Of a stretch of 64,000 nt of DNA, positions 37,633-47,948 are shown piece after piece. This DNA is from Ciborinia camelliae (Eukaryota > Ascomycota > Leotiomycetes > Helotiales > Sclerotiniaceae). The stretch covers positions 3,085,466 to 3,149,465 of the forward strand of contig JANPYM010000003.1 in the NCBI GenBank assembly GCA_025890175.1. The letters run 5' to 3'. Position 1 is the stretch's first letter. Each line of letters begins with the position of its first letter. The notes under the pieces were generated by a model. That model saw only the letters and a list, made by a program, of their open reading frames with translations, was not told where the DNA came from and did no database searches. The position numbers were made by a program, and so were the translations under genes.

Positions 37633-38184
37633 CACAAGAGCAGGAAGACTGTATATAACCAACAAACATCTGTTGAGAACTTATGAATTGATTCTTGTAT
37701 GCTGCAGATGGTAATGTTCAAAGGAGGATATAAATTTTTAGTAAATCAAGGAGGTTCCACAAGGAAACTGCTGTGGTGACTTGGACTTTTCTTACACTTT
37801 CCCTTGATGATGCTGGGTCCTTGGCCTTGTTTCTTGAAGGGTTCCAAGGTTACATTGGAAGTCATCATGGAAGGGTGGTCCGTGCACATGGACAATCAGG
37901 TCTTGGCAGGCTGAAGTGCTTTCAGCCTTGCTTTCAATTTTTTGTTTCCATTGATCCATATCCTTTAAATAAAATTTAATATTTATATTTGGAACATTTC
38001 TAAGACTTCAATTATATCTAATGCTTGCATTTTGATTTCAATTGACTGCCATATTATTAGCAAGGAGAGAAGATTTCAAGTTTCTATGACCTTGTTTTCT
38101 GCCCAATATTTCTTCTTTCACATTGAAGAGGTAAAATTGATATATTATAGCATTACCATGAGAGTTACTGTTATCTCCTCTCAT
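37633..38184. other. Spacer between ankyrin/DIL gene and allantoicase
   Basis: Contains the 5' region of the ankyrin/DIL gene and the 3' side of the allantoicase gene. A segment at about 37750-37960 has a different texture (many CTTGG, CCTTG and AAGG words: GGTCCTTGGCCTTG, GGGTTCCAAGGTT). It has a 68-codon plus-strand frame without recognisable content, and could be old repeat sequence. No gene accepted. Confidence 0.4.
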
Positions 38185-39476
38185 CTAAATACTTCTCTTT
38201 CCTAATACTCTAATCCGCTTCACTCCTCCATCAGGAATCATCACCAACTTAACATGGGTAAATGATTTATCTTTCACCAAAGACTCAAATTCATGCTCCT
38301 TGTCAGCACTTGTCTTACTGGGATCAACAACCGCAGTCCATCCTTCCGCCGAGACATCAGGTTCCCCTTCACCATTCCAGCTTATGGCCTCAACCTTCAC
38401 TTTCTGTGGGAAGTTACCCCTGAAGAATGCTGTATCAACAATCAGATTTTCAATGGTGCCTGGTGCTCCTAGTTGAATAATGGCCCAATCCACATGATCT
38501 TTTCCTCTAGATCTTGATGTTTCCCAACCATCTCCCATATCTTTCCCGCGACCAGGTAATATGAGGTTGGCAATGACTCCAAAGTGCTGATCACTACAAG
38601 AAACAGCCACTCCTCCATTTTGAGCGGCAGCCAAATCGAAGATGGCATTCTTGTCATCCGGGAAAACAGGTATAGCGTGACCAAAGAGCCTAAATCGAGC
38701 GATTCCACCATCCGGATACATATTGAGCCTCACGTGAGTGTATGCTTTTGTAGTTGGGACTGCAAGCTTCCAACCAAATCGCTGAGAAGGACCACATTCT
38801 TGTAAACCAAGAATAGTTTCCCATTTCCCTCGGCCATCCTTCCATCCAATCACCTCTTCGTCGTTGTCACTAAATACACCTTCAACAGAGATGGCAGGTG
38901 CATGATTTCCAGCGAAGAAGGCTGTGTCAACCTCAATTCCCTCAACTGTTCCTGAAGCAACCCCGAGACGAATTACGACATAATCAAAAGGCGCAGTATT
39001 ATGTCGGCGAGTTTCCCATCCATCATACCAGGCACCAGTATAAACCATCTTTCCTGGTTGTCTGATGGGTGGGGTAGGAGTAAGAAGATTGGTTGCTTCC
39101 GCAAACCATTCATCTGAGAAGGAAAGTACTTTTCCACCAAGAGTACCGGATATCAAATCTAGGATGAAGGGTTAGCCAAATAACGAGTAGAAATATGCTA
39201 CATGTTAGTCTTCAGGGAACTTTTGCTTCAGGGTGAAATGTACCTGACAGTAAAATCACCCCACTTGAAGTGTACTTGCTGGTGCATGTTGAACATCCCT
39301 TATGTTTCCCTTTATAAGTAGACATTACAAGTAGGCCATTATGTCTCAAAGACACGCGATACTAAGATAAATTATCACTTACCAATACAGGACGAACGGA
39401 AAGTAGCATCAATTTCGTCTGATGCCACAGATGTTGCGGCAACATCTTCGGTCTTGTATTCGGTTTCGAATGTCAT
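38185..39476 (-). CDS. Allantoicase
   Basis: Exons 39476-39383 and 39158-38185 give 355 residues; the intron (39382-39159, 224 nt) is long for this window. Allantoicase hydrolyses allantoate to ureidoglycolate and urea in purine breakdown, probably in cytosol or peroxisome. The protein shows the two-fold repeated jelly-roll family pattern. Repeat 1 has LISGTLGGKVLSFSDEWFAE, then YDGWETRRHN and VDTAFFAGNHAPAISVEG. Repeat 2 has the matching DQHFGVIANLILPGRGKDMG, DGWETSRSRGKDHVDW and VDTAFFRGNFPQKVKVEA. Each repeat ends in a THVRLNMYPDGGIARFRLFG or THVKLVMIPDGGVKRIRVLG motif. Length agrees with fungal allantoicases. Orthologues are named DAL2 in yeast and alc-1 in Neurospora; I leave the symbol blank because the naming for this species is unknown. 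GATA motifs upstream suggest nitrogen control. Confidence 0.95.
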
Positions 39477-39688
39477 ATTGAAGTGATGAAGGAAGAAATG
39501 TTAGAAAGAAGAAGAAGCGTGTATTAGAAAGCAAGCAACTTTACTTTGAGGAAGAAGAGACAGAAGAATCGAAGAATTGAAGGGAAGAAGTGAACACATG
39601 AACAAAAGAGAAGTTTTATATGATATTATTGGGAGTTTACAATTTCCATCGAGTAATGAATGCTGCTACCAATGGATACTCGTTGTCC

Positions 39689-39838
39689 GATAAGTCGGGT
39701 ACGGTGTATCCCGATAAGCTTGTCCGTAACCTTAACGGTATTTGCCCCGCTTTACCAACCTACGTAGCAAAAACATTAATCCATCCAGTTGATAATTTGA
39801 TATTGATATCTTTTTCCTTTTCATCTGATAATGATAAG
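39689..39838. promoter_or_regulatory. Cluster of GATA motifs upstream of allantoicase
   Basis: GATAAG occurs at 39689-39694, 39713-39718 and 39833-39838, with GATAAT at 39791-39796 and 39827-39832, some 210-360 bp upstream of the allantoicase ATG. Purine-catabolic genes in ascomycetes are activated under nitrogen limitation by AreA/NIT2-type GATA factors that bind such clustered sites (established for other species). Function here is inferred from motif and position only. Confidence 0.5.
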
Positions 39839-40488
39839 ATTCACTCAAATCAGAAATCAATGAATCCTGGTTTATGTGTCCTTGAGTAGGTAGGTAGGTA
39901 TCTTTCTGTCGTCCATCTTCACCTGAGGTCATTCCCAACTTCAACTTTCATCTACGAATGATGAATATAATGGCTTGTTAATAAGTTCAAGTGTATGCCA
40001 CCACAGAAATCCATTTTATCAAGCCACAAGCCATACCTCAGCCACTGCAATACCACATTGCGCAATATATACGGATACGGAGAGTACCTGCTACAATCAA
40101 TGGATCCAATAATACTACCTACCTACTGGGCAGGTACATACCTTCCTACCTAGGTGAGGTTATGTCACTTATGTGATATGTGCTTACAGAACCGAGCTCA
40201 ATGATTGGTTCATTATCTCCGCAATCCAGATTCATTGACGCCATCAACCTTTATTTGTACTACGAGTCTATGATACGGAACAATCCATCCATGTAAGTAA
40301 AGGTTATATTATTCAATCAATGCTGCCTTGAATCTTATACGTACCTACGTACCAAGGTATTTATGTAGGTAAGCCGGATTTCATACGAGGCCATCATTCA
40401 TTCGTTTTCAATTGCCATTTCCATTCCATTTGAACTACAATCATCAAGCATTTGAGACACAATCCTACTTCAGATTCCCAAACAAAAC
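39839..40488. promoter_or_regulatory. Divergent intergenic promoter region
   Basis: This separates the minus-strand allantoicase from the plus-strand b561 gene. It contains several TAGGTA/ACCTA blocks (39887-39901, 40116-40155, 40341-40372) and a CATTCATTCGTTTTC stretch near 40395. No reading frame of note; it should hold the 5' elements of the b561 gene. Confidence 0.4.
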
Positions 40489-41382
40489 ATGGCCTCCGCA
40501 ACAGGAATACCAGAAAACTCTCGAGTGGTTACAGGGGAGCTCCAAGATCCTCAGGAAGCTGGCTATGGAGAAGATGAGCCTTTACTAGGACGAGCTGGTG
40601 ATGCATCACAGCAAGAAGGACGACCCCTCCTTTGGAATCTTGCACTTGGTATTCTAATCCCTCTCGATGTCTAGATCAAAATATAACAATAACTAACCAA
40701 ATTTCCCAACAGGCACAGCAGTCATAACCCAAGTCGGACTTATCCTCCTCGTCGCTCACGTTTGGGCCAGCATATTTCTCTCTCCATTGATGCTCTTCTC
40801 GGCACATCCTTTGCTCAATTCCGCCGGACTCTTAGTTCTTGCCCAAGGTATTCTTATTTTACAACCTACGCATACCGCCACGCAGAAACGTGAGGGCACT
40901 ATTGCGCATGCGGGAATAAATGCTTTAGCTGGTAGTGCCCTTATTGCCGGTCTTGTCATTATCGAAGTCAATAAGTTCAGACACAATGGAACCCATTTCG
41001 AGTCACCTCATGCCATTCGTACGTATTTTCTCCTTTCTCGACGTCAAAAATAAGCCTAACCTCTTTAGTTGGCCTAATTACTTATATACTCCTCCTTGTA
41101 CAATCCCTGGTGGGTTTCACACAGTATTATACCCCTTCCCTTTACGGCGACATTTCAACCGCAAAATCCATCTACAAATACCATCGACTAAGCGGCTACC
41201 TTGTTCTCCTCCTCATGCTAGCCACGATCTCCGCGGCCACATGGACGGATTTCAATGTCAACGCCTTGCATATAAAGAGTTGGGCCATTATTGTTTGTTC
41301 AGTGCTTGTGTTGGTTGGTATCATTCCACGAATCAAGAAACAGAAGTTAGGTCTGGGATCTGGATCTGGATCTGGAAATTGA
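40489..41382 (+). CDS. Cytochrome b561-domain membrane protein
   Basis: Exons 40489-40648, 40713-41018 and 41069-41382 give 259 residues; both introns are GT-AG, the first with an ACTAAC branch site. A short cytosolic N-terminus (about 48 residues) is followed by five or six hydrophobic segments: about 56-75, 78-105, 117-137, 157-172, 196-213 and 218-235. The b561-type histidine pattern is visible: His85 in SAHPLLNSAGLL, His119 in AHAGINALAG, a His in the 144-153 loop and His194 in YHRLSGYLVLLL. These would ligate two hemes for transmembrane electron transfer, classically from ascorbate or to ferric reductase activity. No DOMON domain is fused. The C-terminus ends in a Gly-Ser repeat made by GGATCT microsatellite units. 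The electron donor and membrane location are unknown. Confidence 0.88.
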
Positions 41383-41763
41383 GATTTGATTTGAGGAATG
41401 GATATGGGCGGGGCTAGTGGCAATAGGTGTGGACGATATGCTTTCAATGTTCCAGGCGCTTTTCAAAACTTTAAGGTGCGATGTATTGTTGTATTCCAGG
41501 GGCGTCTTTTATGTATGGTATGGTATGGTATGATATGGTGAATACATACGCGAGTATACGATGATATAGCTATGATTTCATGGGAGCACCGGCGTTTGGA
41601 TGATTGATGATTTCTAATAGGAAGAAACCAAATATGCGTCAAGGGGGGATTTAGATTCAAAACAAGTAACTGAATATTTTTTATAAGAAATTCCTATCGA
41701 TCTACCTTCTCACGTACTTATTTATTGATTAAAGAGTCTCTCTCAATCAAAGTTTACTTTTAA

Positions 41764-42050
41764 TCAGGAGGATACATATATATGATACCCTCTCCTCTCC
41801 TCTCTCAAACCCATCCCTCTCCCCCTCCCCCCTCTCAAATCTCAAATCTCAAATCTCAAATCTCAAATCTCAAATCCCATCCCCCAGATCCAACAAATTA
41901 CATGCATTTCATATCATACATTCATTCATTCAAAACATTCGAATACCTAGCTAGATATATATACAGCAAACCCCCCTCCCCCTCCCCCTCCCGCTCCCCC
42001 GCCGCTAATCCAATTCAATCCAATCCCCACATCCTTCCTATATTCAAACC
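41764..42050. repeat. Short tandem repeats (AAATCTC and CT-rich)
   Basis: An 8-mer-like CAAATCT array at about 41838-41876 is followed by ATTCATTC and CCCCCTCC runs (to about 41999). The sequence lies 3' of the b561 gene and has no gene. Confidence 0.8.
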
Positions 42051-42250
42051 CTTTCAATCCCTCTCAATCCCTCTCAATCCCTCTCAATCCCTCTCAATCC
42101 CTCTCAATCCCTCTCAATCCCTCTCAATCCCTCTCAATCCCTCTCAATCCCTCTCAATCCCTCTCAATCCCTCTCAATCCCTCTCAATCCCTCTCAATCC
42201 CTCTCAATCCCTCTCAATCCCTCTCAATCCCTCTCAATCCCTCTCAACCT
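42051..42250. repeat. 10-bp minisatellite, CTCTCAATCC x 18 plus variants
   Basis: Eighteen exact consecutive copies of CTCTCAATCC fill 42061-42240, bracketed by one-mismatch copies at 42051 and 42241. The lack of mutations suggests recent expansion or slippage. The long plus-strand frame across it (Asn-Pro-Ser-Gln-Ser-Leu-Ser-Ile-Pro-Leu repeats) is a by-product. Confidence 0.95.
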
Positions 42251-43013
42251 CGCAACCCACAAACAAGTACCAACCAACTAGCCTAGCCTAGCCTAGCCTA
42301 GCCTACAGGTACCCAATACACCATACACAATAAATAAAAAAACATCCATCACATCCAAATATTTGAAAAGAAAATTATTATTAGGTATCTACCTACCTAT
42401 CTACCTAGGTATTGATTAGGTAGGTATTGATTAATGAATTAATAACCCCTATTAATGAGATGCAGATGCCCATACCCATACCCAAACCCGTACCCCATAC
42501 TCACTCATTCCCACTCATACGCACTCATTCCGATGCTAATATAATGCTAATAATAATAATGAATACACCTAATCCAACCAACCAACCAACCAACCAACCA
42601 CCCACCTCCAACCACCTACCTACCAACTTGCGTATTCCATAGCTCATCGCTACCTACTCACCATGATAATAACAATAACAATATTCTTCCTCTCGACTCC
42701 TGAAAATATCCACAAGACCGTACGCAGACAGCGTATGGTATGCAATTATGATTAATTTCCCCAGTCCAATGCCGGTACCCCCCGTTTCAAATACTATTAA
42801 TCCTATGCCCGCCAATTTCATTATCAATTCCATATATGCGTATTCTCCCTCAATCATCCCAATGCAATCTGCGCGATCGAGCGCCCATCGATTACCGACA
42901 TATTTTCTCATCATAACACCAACCCACCGATCCCAATCCCACCAAATTCCCCAACCACTCAACTCAAAACCCAACCCTACCCCCTCCGATAACCAACCCA
43001 CAATCCCAACATC
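42251..43013. repeat. Microsatellites 3' of the M13 peptidase
   Basis: AGCCTAGCCTAGCC (42281-42303), ACCTACCTATCTACCTAGG (about 42390-42412), TAATAATAA (42545-42558), ACCAACCAACC (42575-42600) and CCAACCC-rich sequence up to the M13 stop codon. The 42748-43131 plus-strand frame runs antisense into the peptidase gene and is rejected. Confidence 0.65.
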
Positions 43014-45686
43014 CTACCACAACTCACAAACCGGTTCCTTCTTCTTACAACTAAAAGCCTCTTTAAATTCCCTACTATTAGCCATCGTTCCCAATACCCT
43101 CGCCCACTTCGGTGCATGCGGATCCGTATAAAGACGATTAACTGCTGTTTCCTTGGTGCTCTTTCCACACCACCAATTCGCATAACTGACAAAGAACAAT
43201 TGATCTTGAGTAAAGTGCTTAGATAATCCCGGTAGATTCTCATTCTTATCATTACTTTCGCCTTGACGTTTCTTCCATGCAGCAAAAGAGGCGGACAATC
43301 CCCCTGCATCAGCAATATTTTCGCCCAAAGTGAGTTTTCCGTTGACGTAAAGAGGTTTGTTGTTTGGGCCTGGAATACTGTAATTACCATATTGTTCAAT
43401 GAAACATTCGGCACGTTCTTCGAAAGCAGCAACTGTAGAGGGTGTCCACCAATCGGTATAGTTGCCATTTTGATCATAGTGACGACCAGTAGAATCAAAT
43501 GCGTGGGATAATTCATGGCCGGAAACAGCTCCAAAGGCACCATAGCTAAGATATTGAGGGACATTTACGTCGAAAACTGGGAACTGCATAATACCAGCTG
43601 GAAAGACAATTTCGTTACCTGGTGGATTGTAATAGGCGTTCACGGTTGGCACCGTCATACCCCATTCATCTCTATCGACTGGTCTTCCCAAACTTGACCA
43701 TTCACGAGCAATATCAAATCGTCTCATATTCAAAGAATTGTTGAAGTATGTTGACTCGGATACCTTGACGGATTGATAATAACTGTGAAGGGATGGAGGA
43801 TCCATAATATCTGGACTCTGTTTGGATATTAGTACTCAACGTAAGTTTTCACAATTTTACATCTCGACGTACCTTAGTAGGATATCCGATCTTCTGAACG
43901 ATTTTGTGTACTTTCTCAATACCTAAATCGATGACACTCGAGTCCATCCAGGTAGTTGCCTTGAGCTTTTCGATGAACATATCTTTAATATCAGAGACGA
44001 TTTGATTTCCAAAGTCCTTAGCCTCTGCAGAAAAAGCCTTTTCTACAAAGAATCGACTCAAAATCCAGCCAAGTCCATCATCAACATGCGACACGCAAGT
44101 TCTCCATCGTTCCGGTCGAGAATCCGGATCCTTTCCTTGAAGTTTATTGATGAATTGTCGATATGGCTTCAATTCATCTGCTTCAATCTTCGGATAAAAC
44201 GTTTGGATAACCTTCCATATCAAGTATGTCTGTAATGTCTCTTGAGGTGTAGTGTTCAGTATGTCTGATAGTGCATGCATGTAATCTGGTGATGCCATAA
44301 TTAATCGTTCGACCTGAACATCTGCAGGAATCAGGCTATGGATTATTTTTGATAAATGGATTTGGGGGGTTAGCTTGTCAGCCTCTTCGAGGGACATCGG
44401 GTTATAGTATTTCGTGACATCGTTCCTGTCCTCATTATCTGGAGATGCGGTTGCTAACTTCTTCTCTAGAGCAACTACATCACGCGCAAGATCCATCACC
44501 CTATCTTGTACTGCAATGTTCTCATGATGGAGACCTCTACTATTACTCTTCAGTGAATGTTTTGTGGAGTCTCTGTTCTCGGGCAAAAACTTCGGAATGA
44601 CTTGTGCCATTGTTCGGGTATAGTCTTGCACTACTTTTTCATTGTTGTAATATTCCTTCGATGGGAGACCAGCTCTGTATGGTGGTGACACTTGAGTGAC
44701 AACAGTATCGGGGTCCTTGTCATCAGCTCCAGCACCAAATGATACAAATGCCGAAGCCCCCAATTTTGCCAGGAATTTTATGGTATCTGTAAGACTACCG
44801 AGATCCCCTGAAAACATATCTGTCACTTGGTGCGTTATTTCTTGCAATGGGGTGATGCCGACATTCTTGATCTCCGTTTCGTTCATACATGCATCATAAC
44901 CTGCCTTAAGCTTATCAAAATTCTCTTCGTCCAGGTTAGCAGAAGCTGATAATAGCATGGCAGGAGAGAAGCTCGAGTGCTATCATACAATTAGCTATAT
45001 TGAATGATCGAGGAACAGATAATACCAACTCTAGATTCTTTGGGATATTCTCCCTCGAGGATGTGTCTCAATAAAGTTTGTGAATTCTCACTCATGATCG
45101 TTCCTGTAAAGGCATCCCCTTGATCGGGTCTCAAATCATGGCGATCTCTCCACCCTCCACAGACTAATTCTTCAAAGTTCGAGCACGCATCAAGCTCCTG
45201 ATATTTGGGAGACAGGTTGTATAAAATCTCGGAGGCAGCATGAACGCATGCCGGGGAATCACAGGTACTTTGCTGGACAGTTGACTTTTCAGGCAAGAAA
45301 ACTATTCAATTTATGTCAGTGATCCGCATTTAATCGGGGGAACAAATTCTTTAATGTTGGATTCGGATAAGTACAGAAAGAACAGGAATATCCATACCAG
45401 CGAAAAATAGGCAAGCGGAAACGATCATAATCGTTACCAACAACGCCCCAAGGACCCTAGCAGTATTTTGAACAAACCATCTCCATTTTGTTTTCTTGCT
45501 TTTGATTGTCCAAGAGTTGGAAGTGGAATAAGAATCTTCCGAGGAATTGGCTTCTTTTCGAAGAAGTGGCGCCTCCTCGGAATCCTCATCATCTACACGT
45601 CTCGATGAAGAAGCACACATATTTAATACTCGTTCTGCTACACTCGGACGCCCATGTTTCTGCAAGTTCTCGGTAGAGGCACCCAT
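43014..45686 (-). CDS. M13-family zinc metallopeptidase (neprilysin/ECE-like), type II membrane protein
   Basis: Predicted exons are 45686-45398, 45301-45030, 44979-43873 and 43817-43014, giving 823 residues. The start used is the first ATG of the frame (MGASTENLQKHGRPS); the frame stays open upstream without another ATG. A basic segment and one transmembrane helix (about 78-96, GALLVTIMIVSACLFFA) anchor the protein with its catalytic part outside or in the lumen. Cys-rich N-terminal ectodomain motifs (YQELDACSNFEELVCGGWRD) are typical of M13. The active site is His657-Glu-Leu-Ser-His661, where the third ligand motif Glu722-Asn-Ile-Ala-Asp726 (GENIADAGG) completes zinc binding. NAYYNPPGNEIVFPAGIM precedes it, and the C-terminal VCELW fits the family's Cys-x-x-Trp end. 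All catalytic residues are present, so an active oligopeptidase is expected. The third exon joint uses a GTTGGT donor, chosen because it alone keeps frame. Confidence 0.92.
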
Positions 45687-45957
45687 ATCGTATAGACGCG
45701 TCGACACCGCTGTCAATAAACCAGCTAGTGGAATGACAAAATTTGCGAAGGTATTCTCGGCTTTGGTTGTCGCTCGTATTCTGGGGATGAGGGCTGGGGG
45801 AGGAGGTGGAGGTGGAGGTGGAGGAAGTGCAATTGGTGGAGGAGTATAAGTTGGTGGATGAGAAAGACGTGGCCGACGGGATCTTGACCTCGATATATTA
45901 CTTGGTCCCGCAGCACTTCTCTTCTGCTGCCTATAAGCCAGATTGTATGAGATTGTT
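45687..45957 (-). other. Open frame upstream of M13 start, proline-rich, no ATG
   Basis: The M13 reading frame stays open for about 90 codons above its first ATG. It contains RSRSRRPRLSHPPTYTPPP, a run of about nine prolines and ALIPRIRATTKAENTFANFV. The frame follows a stop near 45958, with a possible acceptor (TATAG/GCAGCAG) near 45930. It could be an upstream exon or alternative 5' end of the peptidase, or chance openness of GGA/TCC repeat DNA: the opposite strand is also open (Gly run, 45547-45849). Confidence 0.3.
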
Positions 45958-46795
45958 TAAAAAGAATAGCAAGCCAAAAAGGGCTCCAAAATTGTCCAAA
46001 AAGAAGGCCAAAAGGTTGAATGAGGATCAATTGAATGTTTAAAGAGTGTTCATGTTAAGGTTGAGCAAATGTATCAAATGTATCAATTCACTTATAACCT
46101 TAGTATAATGCTCCTACCTATCATTATAGTACTAGGTATGTAATAAACCTTGGATGGATATGGTCATATGCCGAATAACTCCATTTAGAAAGATCTACCT
46201 AGCTGGAGTACCGGGTAGTTGATCAAATTGAGATAGGAGGAGAAGTTGGGAAGTTGAGATGAAGCTGGATGAGGCTGAGTGAGGCTGGGTGAGGCTAAAT
46301 TGTAAAACCCACACTTACCTAATTTGGCCTAATAAAACTACCTAAAATAAGATTACCTAAAAGCCCAGGTATCTTATGTTAACCTTTATATATATACCTA
46401 TCTTAGATCAACTAATATTTTTTATGGAGTAAATCAGTTATTCTATTGTAACTCCCTCTATCTAATATGTGTGCTCCGTACTCCATAGGTTAGTTAAAGT
46501 GGCAACCCCTGGGGAAAGTGAGCGGGTCAGGGCGGGAATGCGGGAAGACGGGAAGGCGGGAAAGCTAGAAGCTTACTAATAATAAAGTGGCTGGTTTTAT
46601 CCGAGGGGGAGAAACGTGGGAGACGTGGGGAAAACTCCACACTCATCACCTCGCCTGTCTCCCCCTTCTTCTTATTTTCTCCTCTACTCATCAGATACAA
46701 TTACTACTGGTCAACAAGCCTACTGCAAAAGAGAGGGTGTCGAAAAAGGTTATAAATAAGCTATTAATAATATCATAAAAACCTACTTATAATTA
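45958..46795. other. Intergenic, left border of a repeat-rich block
   Basis: No gene is accepted. A basic plus-strand stretch (KKNSKPKRAPKLSKKKAKR, about 45955-46015) reads like protein but has no partner exon. GAGGCTGAGTGAGGCTGGGT repeats at about 46270-46295. From about 46497 the sequence shifts to GGCAACCCCTGG and GCGGGAATGCGGGAAGACGG, followed by a polypyrimidine stretch, and leads into the degenerate repeat tract. This may be one end of an old inserted element. Confidence 0.4.
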
Positions 46796-47464
46796 AGATT
46801 CGTAGGTTTGTAGGTTCGTAGATTTGTAGAATCGGAGGGAGGAGATAGAATCGGAGAGAAGAGGTAAAATCGAAAAGAGGAGGTAGGTTCGAAGGAAGAA
46901 GGTAGGTTTGTAGGTTCGTAGAATCGGAGGGAGGAGGTAGAATTGGAGGGAGGAGGTAGGTTTAAAGAAAGGAATTGTACAATTTTTAAATTTTTAGATT
47001 TGTAAAATCGAAAGAAAAAGATAAATTCGTAGATTTGTAGATTTGTAAATTTGTAAATTCGTAGATTCGTAGAATTGAAGGGAGGAGGTAAATTCGGAGG
47101 GAGGAGGTAGGTTTAAAAAAAAAAAGGTAAAATCGAAAAGAAAAAATAGGTTTGTAGGTTTGTAGATTCGTAGATTCGTAAATTTGTAGGGAGGAGGTAG
47201 GATTGGAGGGAGGAGGTAGGTTTATAGATTTGTAGATTCATAGATTCGTAGATTCGTAGAAAGGAGGTAGATTCGGAGGGAGGAGGTAGGTTTGTAGATT
47301 TGTAGAATCAGAGAGAAGACATAGATTTGTAAATTTGTAAATTTGTAGGTTCGTAGGATTGAAGGGAAAAGATAAGTTTGTAAATTCATAAATTCGTAGA
47401 TTTTAGGTTTTAGATTCGTAAATTTGTAGATTTGTAGGTTATAAATTCGTAGATTCGTAAATGG
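46796..47464. repeat. Degenerate purine-rich tandem repeat
   Basis: About 670 bp built from shuffled units of roughly 8-12 bp: GTAGGTTTGTAG, ATTCGTAG, AATCGGAGGGAGGAG and variants in which G is often replaced by A (for example GGGAGGAGGT beside GAAAAGAAAAAAT). The minus strand translates to monotonous TNLRIYEFTNLQIYK-type peptides. The variation pattern (G to A on this strand, equal to C to T on the other) would fit mutation of a once more regular array. Confidence 0.85.
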
Positions 47465-47684
47465 AGTAAATATATAAACCTCGCTGTCGCCACCCCTATC
47501 ACCCAATTAAATTATTTAATTCTGAAAACTTTAATAACTTTTTCAAAATTGTTTATTTCGGATTAGGCTTATCAATTTTCCGATCAAAACCTACTATTTT
47601 ATATATATATATTATAAATTTGAAGGATTTCGAGCTGAAAAACCAACGGAAAAGCACAGTTCAACGTATCTAATTGTTGCGATA

Positions 47685-47791
47685 CCAGTGAATCTGCAGG
47701 GCAGATTCACCGGAGCGTACGGCCGCGTGCGGCCGATATGCCCGCACCCCGCGGGCATATAAGCTCGCAGATCGATCGTAGATCGATCTGC
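47685..47791. repeat. Cluster of four perfect hairpins
   Basis: Four consecutive inverted repeats with tiny loops fill 107 bp. HP1: stem GTGAATCTGC (47688-47697), loop AGG, complement 47701-47710, extendable past one mismatch. HP2: CGGCCGC (47720-47726), loop GT, complement to 47735. HP3: ATATGCCCGC (47736-47745), loop ACCCC, complement to 47760. HP4: GCAGATCGATC (47767-47777), loop GTA, complement to 47791. All stems are perfect and HP2-HP3 abut. The block is GC-rich inside AT-rich DNA and non-coding. Clustered GC palindromes of this kind are known from fungal mitochondrial genomes; here the context is nuclear-looking. Confidence 0.9.
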
Positions 47792-47879
47792 ATGCTTTTA
47801 TAATATACTACTTTCTACTATACATATTTTGATACCACCGAGGTGATTCGACACTAATCAATTGCTACTATATCATCTA

Positions 47880-47948
47880 CCATCTACTATCTACTATACT
47901 ATGGTAGACTATAGTCTATCATGGTAGTCTATAGACTATAGACTATAA
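47880..47948. repeat. AT-type palindromes (TAGACTATAGTCTA group)
   Basis: TAGACTATAGTCTA (47905-47918) and TAGTCTATAGACTA (47925-47938) are perfect 14-nt palindromes within a run of CTACTAT and GACTATA words. The first sits inside a 28-nt imperfect palindrome. They lie about 100 bp from the GC hairpin cluster. Confidence 0.7.

Noticed and set aside
41782..42291. 169-codon repetitive frame and possible CRISPR-like array
   Set aside because: The repeat is an uninterrupted 10-bp minisatellite with no spacers, in a eukaryotic context; the peptide is a by-product.
45547..45849. 100-codon plus-strand frame with a glycine run
   Set aside because: Antisense to the first exon of the M13 peptidase, where coding evidence is strong.
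47222..47506. 94-codon minus-strand frame of TNLRIYxFTNLQIYK repeats
   Set aside because: Direct translation of the degenerate purine-rich tandem repeat.
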